Origin: a virus
Reading direction: 5' to 3' (one strand)
Length of the DNA: 39,959 nt
IMG/VR virus record: IMGVR_UViG_3300044726_000244
Coordinates: 1-39,959 of that record
The notes beneath the pieces are model-generated. The model was not told the DNA's origin. It searched no databases and saw only the letters and a program-made list of their open reading frames with translations. A program made the position numbers and the translations under genes. Below, piece after piece: positions 13,303-19,454 of the stretch; positions within the stretch are counted from its first letter, which is position 1, and every line of letters starts with the position of its first letter.

Positions 13303-13332
13303 TTGAAGAGACTTTCCGTCTGGATGTATAGA
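13303..13332 (+). promoter_or_regulatory. Rightward promoter of the repressor gene, leaderless
   Basis: TTGAAG (13303-13308) and TATAGA (13327-13332) are 18 bases apart. The ATG of the following gene begins only 5 bases after the -10, so the transcript would start at or next to the ATG. No Shine-Dalgarno is present. This matches a leaderless repressor mRNA such as lambda cI from PRM. Confidence 0.55.
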
Positions 13333-13336
13333 CCCT

Positions 13337-13729
13337 ATGCGACGACAGGATAAGATCAGACAACTCATTGACGAGCGACTGCGTGAGCTGCATCTGCCAC
13401 GCAAAGCCTTAGTGCCCGTGCTCAACGTGAGTGCATCGGCCATTACGCGCAAGATGAGAGGCGAGACGCCTTTTACCGATGACGAAGTGAAGAAAGTCAG
13501 CGCGTTCTTGCGGATTCCCGATTTATTCGATTATCCGACGCTGGACGTGGATCTGGTCCCGGCGTATGAGACCTATGATCCGGGCTTGAAGGTCTTGAAT
13601 GATGCGATGATCCTGTTGCCATCACGCGAGAAAAACGAGATGTATTTTATTCTAGCAGTGTTGATCGAGGGGAAATTACCGCGCACCAACTTTGGTCCTA
13701 TTCTGCGTGCGCTTGCCGCGCAAACGTAA
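13337..13729 (+). CDS. Candidate lysogeny repressor, HTH protein
   Basis: The product is 130 aa. The HTH covers about 20-58 (PRKALVPVLNVSASAITRKM, then TPFTDDEVKKVSAFLRIPDL), followed by a non-catalytic acidic C-terminal region. There is no LexA/CI protease motif. It faces the Cro-like gene across a shared control region and has AT-richer DNA than its surroundings. It appears to be translated from a leaderless message. The 3' end overlaps the convergent integrase gene by 32 bases, so integrase and repressor transcripts would be antisense to each other there. Confidence 0.75.
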   Translation: MRRQDKIRQLIDERLRELHLPRKALVPVLNVSASAITRKMRGETPFTDDEVKKVSAFLRIPDLFDYPTLDVDLVPAYETYDPGLKVLNDAMILLPSREKNEMYFILAVLIEGKLPRTNFGPILRALAAQT

Positions 13730-14888
13730 TGTGCCCCTCCCCCACCAGTGCCCTCTCCACCGCCTCCCCGACCAGGCTCGCGGCCTGGGACACCGGGTCC
13801 GGTGCCAGATGCGCGTAGCGTTGCGTCGTCTGCGTATCCGCGTGCCCGAGCAAGCGCCCGACCACCTGCAGGGACAGCCCCAGCGTGGCTCCAAACGACG
13901 CGAACGTATGCCTGAGATCATGCGGCCGCAGATTGGTGATCCCTGCCGCCGCACACAGCCGCCTCCACTGCCTGAGCGGATGTGCCCGAGGCTTCTCCTT
14001 CCGCCCTGGCAGCACCAGGCCCTGCGTAGAGCGCCCGAGCTCCGCCAGGACGGTCAGCGCCGCTGGGGCCAGGTAGAGTGTTTTCGCCCCCGTCTTCGAC
14101 TCCGGCAGCCGGGCCACGCCACGCTGCCAATCGATCCACTCCCACCGGAGCGTGCGGATTTCCCCCCAGCGGGCCCCGGTGAGGAGCAGCAGACGCACCA
14201 GGGCAACGGTCCAGACCGACGCCAGCCCCTCTGGGACGGCCCGCAGGAGCACGGCCCCCAGCCGCGCCAGCTCGGCCGGCGTCAAATACCGCTCCCGTGC
14301 CACTTCCCGGAAGCGCGCAATCCGTCTGGCAGGATTCGACCCCTCCGGACGCAGCCCCCACGCTTCGGCCACCTGAAACAGGGTAGAGCACAGCGCCAGC
14401 ACCCGGTTAGCCTGGGTCGGGACGTGCGCCAGGTGGGAGTGCAACGCCTGCACGTCAGCCCGCGTGACGGCGGCAAGCGTCAAATATCCGAGTGCCGGCA
14501 GCACATGGCGCGTGAGCAGGCCCTGGTAGTTGTGCACGGTCTGCGGACGCAGCGCGTGGGCCTGGGTGTCCAGAAACGAGGTGGCGAACGCGGCCACGGT
14601 CGGCTGCACGCGCGCCGCCTTTTTCTCCTGGGCCGGGTCGCCGCCGGCGCGGACCCGTGCCAGGTGGGTCTGGGCGAGGGCGCGGGCCTGCTCCGGCGTG
14701 AGCACCCCATGCGGACCGAGGGCCAGACGCCGCGTGCGCGCGCTAGCGTCGCGGTACTGGATGAGGTAGCTTTTGCGGCCACTGGCGTACACACGCACGC
14801 CAAAGCCGGGCGTGTCCGACTCCCAGACAAAGTAATCGCTGGGAGATACGCGCAGCTGCTCGACGAGACGTTTGGTCAGTTTCGGCAT
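13698..14888 (-). CDS. int: Tyrosine-type site-specific integrase
   Basis: The product is 396 aa. An N-terminal arm-binding domain (about 1-90, with GFGVRVYASGRKSYLIQYR) is followed by a SAM-like core-binding domain (95-185) and a catalytic domain. Catalytic residues visible are Arg240 (TGARWGEIR), Lys265, His323-x-x-Arg326 (PHDLRH), His349 (LLGHA) and Tyr358 (QRYAHL). All are present, so it should be active. I chose the ATG at 14888 because GGGAGGACGT precedes it, although the frame is open upstream. It integrates and excises the phage DNA; attP probably lies just upstream at 14889-15238. Confidence 0.95.
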   Translation of the reverse strand: MPKLTKRLVEQLRVSPSDYFVWESDTPGFGVRVYASGRKSYLIQYRDASARTRRLALGPHGVLTPEQARALAQTHLARVRAGGDPAQEKKAARVQPTVAAFATSFLDTQAHALRPQTVHNYQGLLTRHVLPALGYLTLAAVTRADVQALHSHLAHVPTQANRVLALCSTLFQVAEAWGLRPEGSNPARRIARFREVARERYLTPAELARLGAVLLRAVPEGLASVWTVALVRLLLLTGARWGEIRTLRWEWIDWQRGVARLPESKTGAKTLYLAPAALTVLAELGRSTQGLVLPGRKEKPRAHPLRQWRRLCAAAGITNLRPHDLRHTFASFGATLGLSLQVVGRLLGHADTQTTQRYAHLAPDPVSQAASLVGEAVERALVGEGHITFARQAHAE

Positions 14889-14937
14889 ACGTCCTCCCGT
14901 GTCGCAGGATGCCCTATCGTACCACCACTGGCACGCG

Positions 14938-14959
14938 TGCGGAAGCATAGCGGAAGCAC
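14938..14959. repeat. 22-base repeat, copy 1
   Basis: The motif is two GCGGAAGCA units separated by two bases. Copy 2 is at 15183-15204; the copies differ at two positions. Both flank the candidate attP interval at its two ends and may be protein-binding sites. Confidence 0.55.
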
Positions 14960-14970
14960 GCGAAAAGGAA

Positions 14971-15010
14971 ATACAGCGTATCACAGAGTAATACAGAGTA
15001 CTAGGGAGTA
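14971..15010. repeat. Four 10-base direct repeats (putative arm-type integrase sites)
   Basis: The units are ATACAGCGTA, TCACAGAGTA, ATACAGAGTA and CTAGGGAGTA, spaced exactly 10 bases, one per helical turn. They lie 83-122 bases upstream of the integrase start. Helical phasing suggests cooperative protein binding on one DNA face, by integrase or an accessory protein. Confidence 0.55.
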
Positions 15011-15182
15011 GTTGTATGGTGTTGAAAGAGTGTACTCTAGCGTCGGAGAGAGCATGAGAGCGTCCCACAGCGTAGAGAGGGAGAAGTGTCATGGAGACAG
15101 TTGGACTCCAGGGGGTTTGTGCGCAGGAATGTGCCCTGAAATCCTGACGATGCCGCTCGAAAGACTCCCCTTGCCTTTCGCA

Positions 15183-15204
15183 TGCGGAAGCAGGGCGGAA
15201 GCAC
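15183..15204. repeat. 22-base repeat, copy 2
   Basis: This is the second copy of the double GCGGAAGCA motif, 245 bases from copy 1 and in the same orientation. It lies 35 bases before the lipoprotein start. Confidence 0.55.
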
Positions 15205-15238
15205 CGCACGCAGAACCCTTTCACCGCAGGAGCAGACA

Positions 15239-15547
15239 ATGCGAGACGCCCCGCACCCGTGGACCTATGGCAGGAGGGTCCTCCTGCTCCTCCTGATGCT
15301 GGCGCTCAGCATGGCGTGTGCGAACACCGGCGACGACGAGACGCCCGATGCGCCTGGCGCGCCGCCGCCGGGGGGCTTCCAGCAGACGCCCTTTGAGATC
15401 CCGCCCCCGGACAATCCGCTCAATCCGAACCTGCAGGGCTGTTGCCGGATCTGTCTGGCGAGTCAGGCCTGCGGGGATGTGTGTATTGACCCGACGGTGG
15501 TCACGTGTCCCACGCCGCGGCCCACCGGGTGCGCCTGCCAGGGCTAG
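15239..15547 (+). CDS. Cysteine-rich secreted/lipoprotein, candidate lysogenic conversion gene
   Basis: The product is 102 aa. It has an N-terminal signal with RR then a Leu-rich core and a near-lipobox SMAC at Cys27 (the -3 Leu is replaced by Ser). A Pro-rich linker leads to a compact Cys-rich domain: GCCRICLASQACGDVCID, then C, then GCAC. The CC-xx-C ... CGD-CI ... C ... GCAC pattern is one I recognise from small exported bacterial proteins of unknown function. AGGAG precedes the ATG at 15239. The gene stands alone beside int/attP, a usual place for morons expressed from the prophage. Confidence 0.75.
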   Translation: MRDAPHPWTYGRRVLLLLLMLALSMACANTGDDETPDAPGAPPPGGFQQTPFEIPPPDNPLNPNLQGCCRICLASQACGDVCIDPTVVTCPTPRPTGCACQG

Positions 15548-15591
15548 GGGCCTGTCGGTCTTTCCCTGACACGCGCCGCCGGCGGGCGGTG

Positions 15592-15610
15592 GGGCGCCGC
15601 GTGGGCGCCC
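15592..15610. terminator. GC hairpin between convergent genes
   Basis: A perfect 7-base inverted repeat, GGGCGCC/GGCGCCC, with a 5-base loop lies in the 72-base gap between the convergent genes 15239-15547 and 15620-16015. No T-run follows on either strand, so it is at best a weak or factor-dependent terminator. Confidence 0.3.
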
Positions 15611-15619
15611 GGTGCGTCG

Positions 15620-16015
15620 TTAGCCGTGTGCCAGCAGGGCGTCGAGTTCGTCCGGGCTGGTGTCTTGCCAGCGTGGATCGTCCATGCGTCCCCCGTCCAA
15701 GAGGGTCGGCGCATACCCGACGGCGTAGGAGGTCCCGTCCGTGAGTATGCACTGCTCGTCGTCTGCCTCCCAGGCGGCGAGCGCGGCCTGGGGAACGTCG
15801 GTGAGGAACACGGGACCGATGGGGTTGCCGTAGCGCACGGCTGCCACCGCGTAGCACTCGTAGTGCGCCGTGAACGTCGCCGCACACGCCTTGCAGCGCA
15901 GCGTGAGCGCATAGAGCGTCCAGGCGGTGCGGTCCTGGTCGTCGTCTACGGCCACCTGCACGCTGTCGCACACCGGACAGCGGACAAAGACAGGGGGGTT
16001 GTGCTGGATACGCAT
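15620..16015 (-). CDS. Zinc-ribbon protein, 131 aa
   Basis: A zinc ribbon lies at residues 13-46 (CPVCDS ... CKAC), followed by a mixed alpha/beta region (YAVAAVRYGNPIGPVFLTDV and an acidic C-terminus with DTSPDELDALLAHG). GAGGAGACGACCC precedes the ATG at 16015. It is the last of three - strand genes read from the control region at 16942-17120. Function unknown; a DNA- or RNA-polymerase-binding role is possible for such ribbons. Confidence 0.7.
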   Translation of the reverse strand: MRIQHNPPVFVRCPVCDSVQVAVDDDQDRTAWTLYALTLRCKACAATFTAHYECYAVAAVRYGNPIGPVFLTDVPQAALAAWEADDEQCILTDGTSYAVGYAPTLLDGGRMDDPRWQDTSPDELDALLAHG

Positions 16016-16065
16016 GGGTCGTCTCCTCGTGTATGGGAAAGGGGGAGCCATCGCTCCCCGTGGGG

Positions 16066-16713
16066 TTATTTTTTGGGGAACTTCTCTTTGCAAAACGTGC
16101 CATCGCCCATGCGGCTGGGGCAGTAGAACGTGCCTTTCACTTTCGTACTCTCGCGCATGGCGCCGTGGTAGAGGCACGTCGGCGTCTCGCCTGACGCGGG
16201 CGCGCTCGCCTCGCTCGTCGTCTTCGCCTGCTGCGGAAACCGTGCCAGCAGCGCCTGCAAGCGCTCGACCAACCGCGCTTCGTCGCTGTCGCGCATGGTG
16301 AACTGGCACTCATGCCCAAAGACGCACAGCCGCACGTTGACACTCGCCGGCGCTTCGGGCAGCGCGGCCGCTGCAGCCGCCGGCGTGGCGCCGCCCTGCT
16401 GCGCGAGCAGTTCGCTGGCGCGCCGGTACAAAGCCACGGCGAGGCGGTGCTTACAGAGCCCTTGCGGCGCGTGCGTGACACCCATGCACGTACAGTGGCC
16501 GTTGCAGACGTACCACGTCTGGCCGTCGGACGACAGGACCTGGCCATGCCGGCCGTCCTCGTCCATCCACACATGCCGGTGGATGACGAGCGCTGTCGCC
16601 CGCTCCAGGTGGCCGTGCAGCTCCGGGGGGAGTTTGGCGTGTGCCAGGGCCGAGACACGCTCGACGGCCTGTGTGAAGGTGGTGAGCCGCTCCTCAGCGG
16701 CGGTGAGGTCCAT
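16066..16713 (-). CDS. SWIM-type zinc-finger protein
   Basis: The product is 215 aa. Residues 66-98 (WYVCNGHCTCMGVTHAPQG, then LCKHRLAVALYRRA) fit a SWIM zinc finger, CxC ... CxH, known for DNA or protein binding. A C-terminal zinc site (CLYHGAM ... FYCPSRM ... FCKEKFP) fits a short ribbon. Between them lies an Ala-rich linker and a small alpha/beta unit. Phage proteins with this SWIM plus ribbon layout are, as I recall, common and uncharacterised. It starts directly after the stop of the gene upstream. Confidence 0.78.
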   Translation of the reverse strand: MDLTAAEERLTTFTQAVERVSALAHAKLPPELHGHLERATALVIHRHVWMDEDGRHGQVLSSDGQTWYVCNGHCTCMGVTHAPQGLCKHRLAVALYRRASELLAQQGGATPAAAAAALPEAPASVNVRLCVFGHECQFTMRDSDEARLVERLQALLARFPQQAKTTSEASAPASGETPTCLYHGAMRESTKVKGTFYCPSRMGDGTFCKEKFPKK

Positions 16714-16941
16714 CTACACATCCTCCAGCGCGGCGCGTACCAGCGCTTGCATCGGGGCGTTCGCGTCCAGGCCATACTCCGCCCAGCTCCAGGACCGGCC
16801 TTCATCCTCTTTCAGTGTAATCGACTCCGCCACGAAACGCGCCTTGCGTTCGGGCGTGAGCCGCGTCGAGCGGTGGTAGGCGGCACGGTGCAGGCGCTTG
16901 GCGCGCTTGTAGTACGCGGGGGCATCGCCTATACTTTGCAT
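16714..16941 (-). CDS. Hypothetical protein, 75 aa
   Basis: A strong AAAGGAGATG site precedes the ATG at 16941. The product is a basic/amphipathic helical protein (YYKRAKRLHRAAYHRS, then FVAESITLKEDEGRSWSWAE) with no Cys motif. It is the first gene of the three-gene - strand operon (16941 to 15620) controlled from the region shared with the XRE gene at 17121. Its stop is directly followed by the next ATG. Confidence 0.68.
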   Translation of the reverse strand: MQSIGDAPAYYKRAKRLHRAAYHRSTRLTPERKARFVAESITLKEDEGRSWSWAEYGLDANAPMQALVRAALEDV

Positions 16942-17037
16942 CGTTCATCTCCTTTATACGGGGTGAGGAACACCGGGGCGCTGGATCATCTTTTGCGGGG
17001 TGGACAGCGCCTTTGTTATATCTATATTCTATCCTGA

Positions 17038-17104
17038 TTTGTATAGTAATGCCACATTAAAACATCCCTAATTGCAAAAAATAAATCATATTTGTATACT
17101 AATG
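17038..17104. promoter_or_regulatory. Divergent control region with repeated TTTGTATAsTAATG sites
   Basis: Two near-identical 14-base direct repeats, TTTGTATAGTAATG (17038-17051) and TTTGTATACTAATG (17091-17104), differ by one base. They lie in an AT-rich 179-base gap between divergent genes. The second overlaps the -10 of the + promoter TTGCAA (17072-17077), 17 bases, TATACT (17095-17100). They are likely operators of the XRE protein encoded at 17121. Confidence 0.6.
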
Positions 17105-17120
17105 AGAGGAGGTGCCTGGC

Positions 17121-17378
17121 ATGAACCTTGGTGAGCGTGTGCATTTATTGAGACGGCGTGTGGGGTGGACCCAGCGCGAGCTTGGCGAAGCAGCCGGAAT
17201 TAACACGAATACGATTGCACGCATTGAGCGGTCAGACGTCAAAGACCCTGGCGGGCAGATGGTGGCTCGCTTGGCACGGGCTCTAGGGACCACCACGGAT
17301 TATCTGCTGGGCTTGTCGGAAGAGTCTGGTGTCAACAGCGAGATATTGCCCACCGCCCTGGTCCTGGCGGTCACCTAA
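17121..17378 (+). CDS. XRE-family transcriptional regulator
   Basis: The product is 85 aa. The HTH at 5-62 is classic: LGERVHLLRRRVGWTQRELG, GINTNTIARIER, VARLARALGTTTDYLLGLSE. No C-terminal protease domain is present. I chose the ATG at 17121 because GAGGAGGTG lies 6 bases upstream. It is transcribed away from the 16941 gene from a repeat-containing control region and likely represses its own and the divergent promoter. Together with 12953, 13337 and 10657 the phage has four HTH regulators of this kind. Confidence 0.85.
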   Translation: MNLGERVHLLRRRVGWTQRELGEAAGINTNTIARIERSDVKDPGGQMVARLARALGTTTDYLLGLSEESGVNSEILPTALVLAVT

Positions 17379-17454
17379 CCAGGGCGGCAGTACCCTCCGG
17401 CGCCAGCACAGTGCACCAGAGACCCGGCAGAGTATAGCAGAAACGGAGACGGCG

Positions 17455-17724
17455 ATGGACCCGACCATGCGTGAGGTGCTCACGCATCTCGACGGAACCT
17501 TGACCCAGATGAGCCATGACCTTGGCTGGTTCTTCACGCTCAACGTGGGGCTCACGGCCGTGGTGTTGATTGCTGTGGTGGTCGTCTGGTGGCGTCAAAG
17601 CGTGAGCCAGTCCCGCATGCACGGCGAGACGGCCAAAGCGTTGTCCGACATCACCGCCATCGCGCAAACCATCGCGGCGCAAAACCGCGACGTGCTGCGC
17701 CGGCTGGAGGAGAGGGGGCCATGA
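17455..17724 (+). CDS. Single-pass membrane protein, 89 aa
   Basis: A short cytoplasm-like N-terminus (1-27) precedes one membrane segment at about 28-47 (FTLNVGLTAVVLIAVVVVWW) and a helical charged C-terminus with coiled-coil character (AKALSDITAIAQTIAAQNRD). GGAGAC precedes the ATG. The same layout is seen in the products of 27486-27683 and 28247-28471. A spanin-like or holin role, or an envelope sensor, is possible. The stop overlaps the next start (ATGA). Confidence 0.7.
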   Translation: MDPTMREVLTHLDGTLTQMSHDLGWFFTLNVGLTAVVLIAVVVVWWRQSVSQSRMHGETAKALSDITAIAQTIAAQNRDVLRRLEERGP

Positions 17725-18377
17725 CACGCGCCCACACACCACCAGCCCCAGCCCACGTCTCTGTCGCCGGCCTCAAGGCCCGCGGCTGGACGCCGGCGCT
17801 CATCACCACCTTCCTGGGCGAGCCTGACACGCTCGTCGCCAACCCCCACTACAGGAGCGCCGCACCGATGCGCCTGTACGCCGTGGCGCGCGTCGAAGCC
17901 GTGGAGGCCTCACCCGCCTGGCAGGAGACGCAGGAGGCACGCCACGCCCGCAAAGCCGCCGCACAGCGCGCCACGCAGACGAAACGCGCGGCCTTGCTCA
18001 GGGAGGTGGCGGCCCTGGACATCCTCGTGGCCGTGCTGCCGGAGGCGGAACTCACCGCCCGCGCCTGTGCCCACTACAATGCCCTGCAGGACGACCGTGA
18101 GCGCTGGGACCGCCTGCCAGCCACCCCGGAGAGTCACCCGGATTTTTTGCGGCGCATCACCGTCAACATGCTCAGGCATCGCTATAGCTCGTATGAGCGG
18201 CGGCTCGCCGACGTGTACGGCAAGGTGGGCGTGCGCGAGGCGTATGCGCAGATCAACCAGAACGTCTATGGCGCGATTGCTGCAGCCTACCCCGCCCTGG
18301 CAGAGGAATGCGCGGCGCAGCTCGCCAGGAAACAGGCGCAGAGGGAAGAACTCGTGGATATTCAATATCCAACATGA
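17721..18377 (+). CDS. Conserved protein of unknown function, 218 aa
   Basis: The N-terminal domain (about 12-62) has the pattern LKARGWTPALITTFLGEPD, NPHYRSAAPMRLYAVARVE, which I recognise as a widespread uncharacterised bacterial domain. The middle is a long basic helix (ARHARKAAAQRATQTKRAAL). The C-terminal region carries PDFLRRITVNMLRHRYSSYE and GKVGVREAYAQI, also typical of that family. There are no catalytic or metal motifs I can name. It is translated coupled to the membrane protein before it. A nucleic-acid-binding role is a guess. Confidence 0.72.
   Translation: MTRAHTPPAPAHVSVAGLKARGWTPALITTFLGEPDTLVANPHYRSAAPMRLYAVARVEAVEASPAWQETQEARHARKAAAQRATQTKRAALLREVAALDILVAVLPEAELTARACAHYNALQDDRERWDRLPATPESHPDFLRRITVNMLRHRYSSYERRLADVYGKVGVREAYAQINQNVYGAIAAAYPALAEECAAQLARKQAQREELVDIQYPT
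18355..18371. promoter_or_regulatory. 17-base perfect palindrome, operator candidate
   Basis: TGGATATTCAATATCCA is an exact 8+1+8 inverted repeat. It spans the end of the gene at 17721-18377 and lies 18 bases before the start of the ribbon-helix-helix gene. Such genes are often autoregulated through a palindrome at this position (known). Confidence 0.55.
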
Positions 18378-18389
18378 TACCCTTTCACC

Positions 18390-18596
18390 ATGGAAACGAC
18401 TGACCCAAAACGCGGTCCCGTGCCGCGCGGCTACGTCGACATCCACATCGACCTGCCGCGCCCTCTGCGCGATTGGGCGAAGCGCCAGCCCGAGGGCGTC
18501 TCGGCGCTGGTGCGGCGTCTGCTTGCGGCGGAGCAGCGGCGGCGGACGCACAAGGAGTCGCATGACGGACACGTGTCGTGTACCACACGCTCCTGA
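18390..18596 (+). CDS. Ribbon-helix-helix-like protein, 68 aa
   Basis: Residues 15-48 (YVDIHIDLPRPLRDWAKRQP, then GVSALVRRLLAAEQRRR) give the strand-helix-helix pattern of Arc/CopG-type regulators, with a basic C-terminus. No Shine-Dalgarno is seen before the ATG. A 17-base palindrome lies just upstream. It sits at the gate to the late operon, so it may regulate packaging or late genes. It overlaps the next gene by 35 bases. Confidence 0.65.
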   Translation: METTDPKRGPVPRGYVDIHIDLPRPLRDWAKRQPEGVSALVRRLLAAEQRRRTHKESHDGHVSCTTRS

Positions 18597-18768
18597 CCCC
18601 GAGTTCCCGCGCCTGACTCAGGCCATCGTCCAGATGGCCCACGTGGCCGGGGCCACTGCCGAGACCTTGCGCACGGCTTTTCTCCAGGCAACGCGTGCGG
18701 CGCAGCGGTTCGCCGCCGTGTGGCAGGCGCAGGCGCGTCCGGAGGACGAGGGGGACGCCGCCCCTTGA
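18562..18768 (+). CDS. Small helical protein before terminase
   Basis: The product is 68 aa from an ATG at 18562 with AAGGAG 5 bases before it. It is a helical protein (PRLTQAIVQMAHVAGATAET, LRTAFLQATRAAQRFAAVWQ) with an acidic end. The position immediately before the terminase genes suggests a packaging accessory, but no family is recognised. Confidence 0.62.
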   Translation: MTDTCRVPHAPDPEFPRLTQAIVQMAHVAGATAETLRTAFLQATRAAQRFAAVWQAQARPEDEGDAAP

Positions 18769-18793
18769 CACCCCGCGCGGCGCTTGGCATGCT
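18765..18793 (+). promoter_or_regulatory. Possible late promoter
   Basis: A consensus -35 TTGACA (18765-18770) is followed after 17 bases by CATGCT (18788-18793), a weak -10. A 9-base inverted repeat CCCCGCGCG/CGCGCGGGG (18771-18779 and 18805-18813) brackets it. It lies between the regulatory genes and the terminase, where a late promoter is expected. The poor -10 suggests an activator would be needed. Confidence 0.35.
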
Positions 18794-18872
18794 CCTCCCT
18801 GTCGCGCGCGGGGTGCGCCTGTGATGGCGCGGGCAGCCTGACGCGTGCCGGTGCGACACATGGAATGCGACA

Positions 18873-19454
18873 GTGGCTAATCGTCGCCCTCGAACTGCGA
18901 CCCACGATCCTGCGCCGGTCATGGCCCAGCGCCAGCGCCGCGTTGCCGAGCTGCGCACGCGGGGCTATAGTGTGCGGGAGATTGCCGAGGTCCTGGCGGA
19001 GGAGGGTGCCGTCAATCCCAGCACGCGCAAACCCTGGGACCATGCCACCATCGGCCGCGACGCCCAGCTCCTGCTCGCCGACTGGAAGCGCGACGCGGCG
19101 CGTGACACCGCCAGCCACCAGGCGCAGCACCTTGCCGACCTGCGCGCGGTACGGAAGGCGGCCTGGAGCACTGGCGAGCTGGGCGCCATCTTGCGTGCGC
19201 TGAAACAAGAAAGTGAGCTGCTCGGCCTGAACGCCCCGCAGAAGGTTGCCCCCACGACACCGGCCGGCGATCAGCCCTGGCAGCCGGACACCACAGGGGC
19301 CACCGATGCCTTCCTCCACGAAGTTGCGACCCTCCTCGCCCAGTTCGGCGGCGCTGGCACGGACGAGGCTCTTCCAGGGTCTCCGACTCCATCGCTACCT
19401 CCCCTACTTCCCGACGCCGAAACAGGCCGCGTTTCTCCTCCTCCCGCATCGTGA
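18873..19454 (+). CDS. terS: Terminase small subunit-like HTH protein
   Basis: The product is 193 aa. Residues 17-70 form a helix-turn-helix (RQRRVAELRTRGYSVREIAE, then DHATIGRDAQLLLADWKRD), followed by long helices (AQHLADLRAVRKAAWSTGEL, LRALKQESELLGL) as in small terminase oligomerisation domains, and a Pro-rich tail. It starts at GTG 18873; no better start is seen. Small terminases recognise the packaging site and activate the large subunit. Its 3' end overlaps the start of the large terminase in another frame. Confidence 0.78.
   Translation: MANRRPRTATHDPAPVMAQRQRRVAELRTRGYSVREIAEVLAEEGAVNPSTRKPWDHATIGRDAQLLLADWKRDAARDTASHQAQHLADLRAVRKAAWSTGELGAILRALKQESELLGLNAPQKVAPTTPAGDQPWQPDTTGATDAFLHEVATLLAQFGGAGTDEALPGSPTPSLPPLLPDAETGRVSPPPAS

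Larger units (their letters stand above)
14889..15238. other. attP: Candidate attP region, repeat-rich, no gene
   Basis: This 350-base interval has no convincing gene. It holds four consecutive 10-base units ending in AGTA or CGTA (14971-15010) and two copies of a 22-base motif at 14938-14959 and 15183-15204. Repeated short sites beside int are what arm-type integrase sites look like (known). The crossover core cannot be located without the host attB. Confidence 0.5.

Noticed and set aside
13692-15011. Long + strand frame of 439 aa opposite integrase
   Set aside because: The - strand has all tyrosine recombinase catalytic residues; the + frame is its shadow, rich in Arg, Gln and Pro.
16942-17120. 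tRNA or small RNA in the intergenic gap
   Set aside because: No cloverleaf or strong hairpin is visible. The AT-rich content is explained by divergent promoters and operator repeats. I saw no tRNA anywhere in the window.
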